Source: Drosophila miranda (Eukaryota; Arthropoda; Insecta; Diptera; Drosophilidae). Taken from it: a stretch of DNA of 64,000 nucleotides. Location: positions 33,601,522 through 33,665,521 of the forward strand of contig NW_022881603.1 of the NCBI RefSeq assembly GCF_003369915.1, read 5' to 3'. Positions 58,881-64,000 of the stretch are shown here, in pieces. The position numbers and the translations under genes are program-made. Position 1 is the first letter of the stretch, and every line of letters starts with the position of its first letter. Under the pieces are notes generated by a model, which saw nothing but the letters and a program-made list of their open reading frames with translations, was not told where the DNA came from and searched no databases.

Positions 58881-59740
58881 TTATTGACAGCTTAGTTTCT
58901 GAGATGCTGTCGCTGCCAGGGACTCGGTTGGCAGGGTGATTGCAGAGGCATTTTCAACAGACTCTCGACTCTCATCCGGCATAACTTTATCAACAACGTG
59001 TTTTTCTATTAGACCGCTTTCTCCCAAGTAGCATATGGAAAATCCATCGTACCATGCCTCCTGATCCTTCAGTACTTCCTTCAATTGCCACACCTTGTAT
59101 ATCCAGAACTGGAACATCACCTTCAGGCCGGATATGCCCCTCACGCGCCACCTTATGCGCACGGTGTAATCGTCGGGATGCTTTGCAATTTTAAGAACCT
59201 CAAACTTAACGTAGGCGTACTTTAGGTGACCCACAGTTCGAAGAATGGCAATTTGCTTAACAAAGTGGTATAGACCGACTGTGTGCTTGCCGGTAATATT
59301 GTTCTGAAATATAAGGTTTGGGCTGTATATGTAGGAATAGTTCAGCGGTTCAACAAAGAGTTTGGGAAGCGTGGTTCGCAGAACTTCGTAGGCTCGCTCC
59401 AGATCTTCAGGCCTTCGAACATTTTCCTTCTCTTTGGCGGATGTTTGTACATTACTGTTTTCGTGAAAACTTCGTTTCGGTTGCATTACGCTACTACCTT
59501 CACATTTTAGCCAATTGTAGTTATATGATCCTGTGCAAGGAGTATAATCGCATTGTGGAAGCCCACGCCTGTTCTTTGGAGCCCCACAAGCTTATCAAAT
59601 TGCTCTTTCTCATTGATAAAATTCCAAAATTTCGCATCATTTTGACAAGGACCATTGACGAATTTACCGGACTCTGGGTAACTGTATTTCCCGTAATATG
59701 TTAAATGTTTCTTCCTTTTAAGCGTCACTCTGCCGTTCAA
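58881..59740 (-). CDS. U7: DUF2358 / C6orf136-like gene, coherent two-exon model (240 aa)
   Basis: This is the only copy whose spliced model is open. Exon 1 is 59668-59740 (24 codons plus one base) and the intron is 59531-59667 (137 nt, GTAAAT donor, pyrimidine tract with TTGCACAG acceptor). Exon 2 is 58881-59530 (650 nt). Exon 1 ends YGKYSYPES plus G, and exon 2 continues [34 protein letters not shown] and [18 protein letters not shown]. The family (DUF2358, C6orf136-like) has no function known to me. There is one in-frame codon insertion (YSYIYS). A DRE motif lies upstream (59868-59875). It is convergent with thoc5. Functionality is unproven. Confidence 0.65.
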
Positions 59741-60435
59741 ATATCACGTTCAAATTCTTCATCTGGTTTTACTCAGCGTTTAAATTGTGGGGTTTTTAAT
59801 CTTTTTTAGACGTGCTCGTGTTGTAACCAAGTTTATTTGGAATCGAAAAATCATATGGTCATATGTATATCGATATAAATATTTTGTACAATAAAAGTGT
59901 GAGGTGATGTGATAGTTTTTTTGGGATATCTCAACGGAACTTTCTGAACTGGGAGACAGTTTACACTATTTTTTTGTAGTTTCAGTGATCCAACGTCGTT
60001 AGAATCATAGTTGGATAATGGAAATAAGTATCCATATTTTTATGTGATATTTCCCGTATGCGACTATACTTCAAGACCACTCTAGTCTAAATTATTGTCG
60101 CACCAGTCGAAAAGCTGTTGAACTATTTGTGCCAAAACGTGCCACCCAGTTGTGGTAGAGTAATACCTAACAAAAATAGATCCAAAGAAAATTCATGTCG
60201 ACCAGAAATACCTAGATTTTTCAAATCACAACGTTCCCCCTCGTTTTTTTTTTGTTTTAAATCATCTCAAGGATGATCGGAATTTTGATCGTAGCACTGT
60301 AGCCACATTGATCAGATACTGGTGATGTAGTTTGGCGAGTTTGACAGGTCGGTATATAAAAAAAAGAGGAAAATTACTTAACTGTTTTAGAAAATAAACT
60401 GAAATTACTTTATAACATGATGAAGAAAAAAGGGG

Positions 60436-61146
60436 TCAAAAGTTTAAGTCAGCAGTTTTGATGAAGATTGCCAGCTCTCTGAGATGTAGCGGCTCTTTTT
60501 TGATTAATAATTGATGTAAATTGTTATAATATTTAAAGATTTTGAATTTCCTTCTGAGCCAGGCAAATCTTTGGCAATCGAAGATCAGGTGTTCGGCATA
60601 TTCAGTTACATTGCACGTTTCGCAGATATTTGAGTCAATTGCTTTGATTCTGTGTAGGAAGACTTTGTCGTATGTGTGTCCCGTCATAAGTCTGTTAATG
60701 GTCTTGATGCTTTTAGCATTCCATTTAAGAGAAAAATGCCAGGGTTTGCTGGGTATGTCTGGAAATATGTCTATGAGGCTGGATCCCTTCGTCCTACACT
60801 TCGTCCTGTAGTCCTCATTCCATTTGTATACTAAAAAGTTCCTAATTTCTCTTTGAGCCTCCTTGTAGCTGTATTTTATATTTATTGTAAACCCCTCACT
60901 TGTAGCAGCCTTTGCTGCTATGTCAGTCTTTTCGTTGATGGCCACACCCTTGTGACCAGGGACCCATAGAATGTCAAGTTTCTGAATGTCTGATTGGTTA
61001 ATTATGTTCTGAATATCATTCACTAGGTACGAGTCTGTATTCTTATTTTTAATTAAATTAATAGCTAGTAATATTCGACGGAATATCAAAATCGAAAATA
61101 TTGTTTCGAATCCTTGACGGAGAGCAATTAACCTATTATAAGCCAA
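60436..61146 (-). pseudogene. U8: I-like RNase H and C-terminal fragment, open
   Basis: Same 236-codon fragment with ILWVPGHKGVAINEKTD and the ICETCNVTEYAEHLIFDCQ tail. A few substitutions (LIALRQGF, DIQNIINQ, FAWLRRKF). Confidence 0.8.
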
Positions 61147-61240
61147 GGGGCCGAAAATAATGAAATTTTAATCATTTTAGCGCAGTTCAGGTGAAAGTTA
61201 GCGTTGTTATTTTTAATTTCAGATGAAAGATGGCCTGAAT

Positions 61241-61783
61241 TAGTGTTGGGTAAACATTGCTCATTTTGGTGAACATGTTCACTTGTTCTTTTTTAGTAAG
61301 TGAGTCAACTCACTCATATTGCTCACTTGCTCTCTTAGATTGCTCAGTTACTCACTTGCTCAGTTGCTTACTTGCTCAGTTGCTGACTTGCTCACTCAGT
61401 TGTTCACTATTCATGCACAGATGGTTCCAAATTTCACTATACTTTCGAATTAGCGACATACAGAATATTTGAAAGAGTAAGCAGCTTTGCCGGTAATACA
61501 AAAAGTGTGAAGTAAACGCAAATATGAGCAACAGCTGACAGATCGCAAAATGCCCTTTGAGGAGCAAAATTGGTCAAAAAGTGAGTAAAGAACAAGTGAA
61601 CAAAAATGAACAAGTGAACAACAAAGAACAAGTGAGCAAAAAAGAACAAGTGAACCAACAAAGAACAAGTGAACAACAAAGAACAAGTGAACAAAAAAGA
61701 ACAGCTTGGAAGGAACATGTTCAGTTGCTCACTTAAGTGAACAACTCTTTTTTGTTCACTCACTCATGAGCAACACAACACTA
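61241..61783. mobile_element. hAT-type miniature element (543 bp, non-autonomous)
   Basis: Present only in U8, inside the stretch that is continuous (GATGGCCTGAATCTAC) in other units. It is flanked by an exact 8 bp duplication GCCTGAAT (61233-61240 and 61784-61791). The ends are inverted, TAGTGTTG at the left and CAACACTA at the right. An 8 bp duplication and TAGTG-type ends are hAT hallmarks. It has no transposase. The interior has subterminal arrays: CTCACTTGCTCAGTTG-type repeats on the left half and GAACAAGTGAACAA-type repeats on the right half, partly complementary to each other. Confidence 0.88.
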
Positions 61784-62217
61784 GCCTGAATCTACAAGAA
61801 GAATTTACAATCGTTAATATTTTCTGCCATTTACCTGAAGAAGGTGAACTATTTAAATAGAGGGGGCTTAAGTGGGCTAAATTCGTTTTTTCATCATAAC
61901 GAGACGCTATATTGTTGTTGAAAAAAAAAAACAGCAATCGCCGTAGCAAGAAAATAAGTCAAGTATTTAAAACAAACCAGTCAAGTAGAAAATTGATTAA
62001 TTTATTGGATAAAATTATGTGGGCAGGACTGAGAGATCTACCTAGCTAGTAATATTCGACGGAATATCAAAAACGGGGAATAGTACAATAGAACTTGAAT
62101 TCGTCGGTATATCTATGGTATATTTGGGTATATTTCTTATGGTCGGACATTATATTTGAACAATCAATCCGCGGCACACTTTTGCTTAGCTTCCGAATAA
62201 ATATATTATTAAGTGAA

Positions 62218-62928
62218 ATCGCGTCTATTTTAAATACGCAGTTTCAACAGCTGGAAGATATCATCGAGGAAATATTAAAAGTAAAAAAAAGCGTAAGTGT
62301 TAACAAGCTGCAAAGTCGTTGGTTCCTTATTTTCATTATTTTTGTATGCAGGGGCAGAACTCAGACACATTGCGAACTGCGGCGGCATTGAAATTTGTTG
62401 CATTAAAGCATGCAAATCGAGAAGTTAAACAGAAAATAAAGTCTGGACGGGATAACTTACACTTGGAAAAATGTAAAGTGGACATAAGTCGGTTGCAATT
62501 GCAAAATCTTCTGTACGAAGTGAGCCACTTGAAAAAGGACATCGTGCGTTGCGAGAAATTCCAGAGTCGTGACTCCAAGTTGGTCCTGCTCTCAGACACT
62601 GAGTATTTTACCAAATTGCCGGGAATTGAAGATAGTAAAGTGAAACCAGAATCGGAGCACTACAAGCATTTGCAGCGCTTAGAGTGTGAACTGCGTTTAA
62701 GGAAAGACCTGGATGAACAGAAAAGCTCATTGAAGAACTCCAAAAAGGAGCTGCAACAAGAGAATCTTAAACAACATAATAGGTACGTTTCATTCGCGCC
62801 AGCTCTACGCACCCTAAAGAGTGCTACGAAACCGCTGCATGATGCACTGCAGCTTTCTCTTGATGTTGAATGGAAGCTTAGTGCTGTGGTCAAATATCTG
62901 CCCAAGCCTCTTTATATATTATTCATCA
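62218..62928 (+). pseudogene. thoc5: U8: thoc5 copy, start codon lost, truncated in exon 2
   Basis: The start ATG reads ATC (62218-62220), and the next codons are also changed (GCGTCT instead of GAGGCT). Exon 1 is 62218-62292 and exon 2 runs from 62352 to 62928, where ATTCATCA is followed by foreign sequence instead of ACCTGC. Exons 3-6 are not in the window to the right. They may lie beyond the element that starts here. Confidence 0.9.
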
Positions 62929-64000
62929 CAGAGAACGTTGTTCAACACTGGTATGGCGCGTACCTAAAATGGTTTGCGGAAGGAAATATTAACATATTTC
63001 AAGACGTTCGCTGATAGTTTTAATCAAAAAGACATTTTCCGAAGCTTCTGGGGGCGCCTCACACGCCTACGAAGACGGCGCGAAGAAATTCCCAAAGCTT
63101 CATCAATTAAGTCGAAAAACCTGGAATTTACTGCATGGCGTTCCGGAATAACTCTTAAAACGGCTCTTGGAACTCCGTCTGGACCCTGAGAAGCATGGCA
63201 AGCATAGGAAAGACAAGGATGGCCACGGAGAAGGCGACGGGAGTTAAAATTCGCAAGGAAACGCTGAAAAAAAGGGAAGGAGAAGCTAAATCCGCCATGC
63301 GGGTAGGAGTAAAGATGGCGGCAAAAACGGCTCCGCAGCTTTTGGCTTCTAAACTGCTGTGCAAGAAACCAAACTTGTCGACGAACGTGTCGACAAACAT
63401 GTCCACGAACACGACAACAAGCATGACATCAAACATTTCTACGACGAAAGAGAGAGAGAAGACTGACGCGGTTTGTGTGGCTTCCGTGAGTACGAAAAAC
63501 GGAAGTAACCGCAAAATCATCGTTAACAAGTATTATGAGGGGCGTAAAGGCCCATACATTGTTTGTATCGACAAAATGAGTGCGAATAATGCCAGAATTG
63601 CTATAAACCAGTTTGATCTATCCGATCTGCTGCTGAAACAGGGCATTAGCGATATCGAGGAGGTTGCTAGAATGGGCTATGGCAGGTGCAAGATTGTGTG
63701 CGGGTCGGCGGAGTGTGCAAACGGGCTAGTGGAAAACAGTGTTTTCGCTGCTCAAAGGTACTCAACCCGAATCTTTAGGCAGTTCGTCCAAAAAGCAGGG
63801 TTAATTTTTGGGATCCCCGGGCACTACTCGGAGGAACAGCTAGCGGAGCTTGTAACCTCGGATATCCCAATTGAGGAGATAGTTCGGATTACGCGAAGGG
63901 ATAGAGCATCGGGGGAACGTGTACCTACGGCAGGGTGAAACTCTGGTTCAGAGGAGAGCAGTTACCAACCAAAATCAATTTTCTATATTCTAAAGTAGAA
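62929..64000 (+). mobile_element. I-like non-LTR retrotransposon, 5' part, running off the window
   Basis: Begins exactly at the break in thoc5 exon 2 and continues to the window end. There is about 265 bp of leader without a gene, then ORF1. Sense orientation to thoc5. Whether thoc5 resumes on the far side with a target duplication is not visible. Confidence 0.7.
63195..64000 (+). pseudogene. I-like ORF1 (Gag-like), frameshifted near 63930
   Basis: The ATG at 63195 opens 247 codons. The first 110 residues are basic and then Thr/Ser/Asn rich (TNVSTNMSTNTTTSMTSN). From about residue 112 the Gag domain of I-like elements reads KYYEGRKGPYIVCIDKM, FDLSDLLLKQGISDIEEV and GRCKIVCGSAECANGLVE. The frame ends at 63938 after a one-base loss near 63928. 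In the next frame the protein continues RVKLWFRGEQLPTKINFLYS to the window edge, a segment typical of this family. Zinc knuckles would lie outside the window. Confidence 0.78.

Larger units (their letters stand above)
2210..62928. repeat. Tandem array of eight ~5.1 kb units (I-like fragment, thoc5, DUF2358 gene)
   Basis: The same order of sequences recurs eight times in direct orientation. The thoc5 start codon (or its equivalent) is at 3114, 12937, 28305, 33399, 42484, 47374, 52429 and 62218. Spacing without later insertions is about 5.09 kb (28305 to 33399), 4.89 kb (42484 to 47374, which contains deletions) and 5.06 kb. Larger spacings are explained by a gypsy-like element (7042-11905), CR1-like insertions (14827-25144, 35290-39933) and a LOA-like insertion (52677-56808). 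Copies are nearly identical by eye, differing by scattered substitutions and small indels. U1 lacks the left part of the I-like fragment. U8 ends inside thoc5 exon 2. Confidence 0.96.

Noticed and set aside
27074-61146. Open 236-codon I-like frames in U3, U4, U5 and U8 as a gene under selection
   Set aside because: With roughly one lesion per 500 codons in the thoc5 copies, about half of 236-codon frames should be open by chance, and the catalytic start of RNase H is missing.
61257-61763. Small cysteine- and leucine-rich frames in the hAT-type element
   Set aside because: They are translations of the CTCACTTGCTC and GAACAAGTGAACAA repeats, with no transposase motif.

Overview
The window looks like insect heterochromatin, most probably Drosophila. 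The host genes have roughly 55-80 bp introns and a TATCGATA (DRE-type) promoter motif. They sit among many Drosophila-type retroelements: Ty3/gypsy LTR, CR1-like, LOA-like and I-like non-LTR elements, plus a hAT-type miniature element. No bacterial or organellar genes are seen, and I recognise no tRNA or rRNA.

The backbone (about 2210-62928) is a tandem array of a roughly 5.1 kb unit, present eight times (U1-U8) and expanded in places by later insertions. Each unit holds, left to right: (i) a 5'-truncated 3' end of an I-like retrotransposon (RNase H and C-terminus, minus strand); (ii) a roughly 500 bp upstream region with a 30 bp direct repeat and a possible 28-codon exon; (iii) a six-exon thoc5 gene (THO complex subunit 5, 614 codons, plus strand); (iv) a convergent gene of the DUF2358/C6orf136-like family (minus strand), whose poly(A) signal overlaps that of thoc5; (v) about 700 bp of intergenic DNA. 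I reconstructed the thoc5 exons from splice sites and reading phase, and they keep phase through all five introns.

Every thoc5 copy carries at least one disabling lesion and the lesions differ: U1 frameshift in exon 5; U2 frameshift in exon 2; U3 nonsense at the second codon of exon 2; U4 nonsense in exons 2 and 6; U5 nonsense in exon 2 and a lost splice donor; U6 nonsense in exon 2; U7 frameshift in exon 1 and a LOA insertion in exon 2; U8 lost start codon and truncation. The DUF2358 gene is better preserved. U7 has a coherent two-exon 240-residue model, and U1 and U3 have open 285-codon frames if the intron is retained.

Insertions give a relative history. A CR1-like element sits at the same point of thoc5 intron 5 in U2 and U4, with the same inactivating lesions in both. 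U2 and U4 also share a 6 bp deletion in exon 6, and U3 and U5 share other variants, so a two-unit block (U2-U3) was copied to U4-U5 after the CR1 insertion. A full-length LOA-clade element later entered the U2 CR1 copy only, with a 13 bp target duplication. A near-intact gypsy-like element with similar LTRs entered the I-like fragment of U2. A second, internally deleted LOA-like element lies in U7 exon 2, and a hAT-type miniature element with an 8 bp target duplication lies in U8. The left edge (1-2209) is a decayed gypsy-like pol 3' end. The right edge (62929-64000) is the 5' part of an I-like element with ORF1, joined to truncated U8 thoc5.

Tandem amplification of normally single-copy genes, followed by copy-by-copy decay and retroelement load, resembles Drosophila Y-linked or pericentromeric arrays. 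That placement is inference, not something the window shows. The intact thoc5 gene is presumably elsewhere in the genome.
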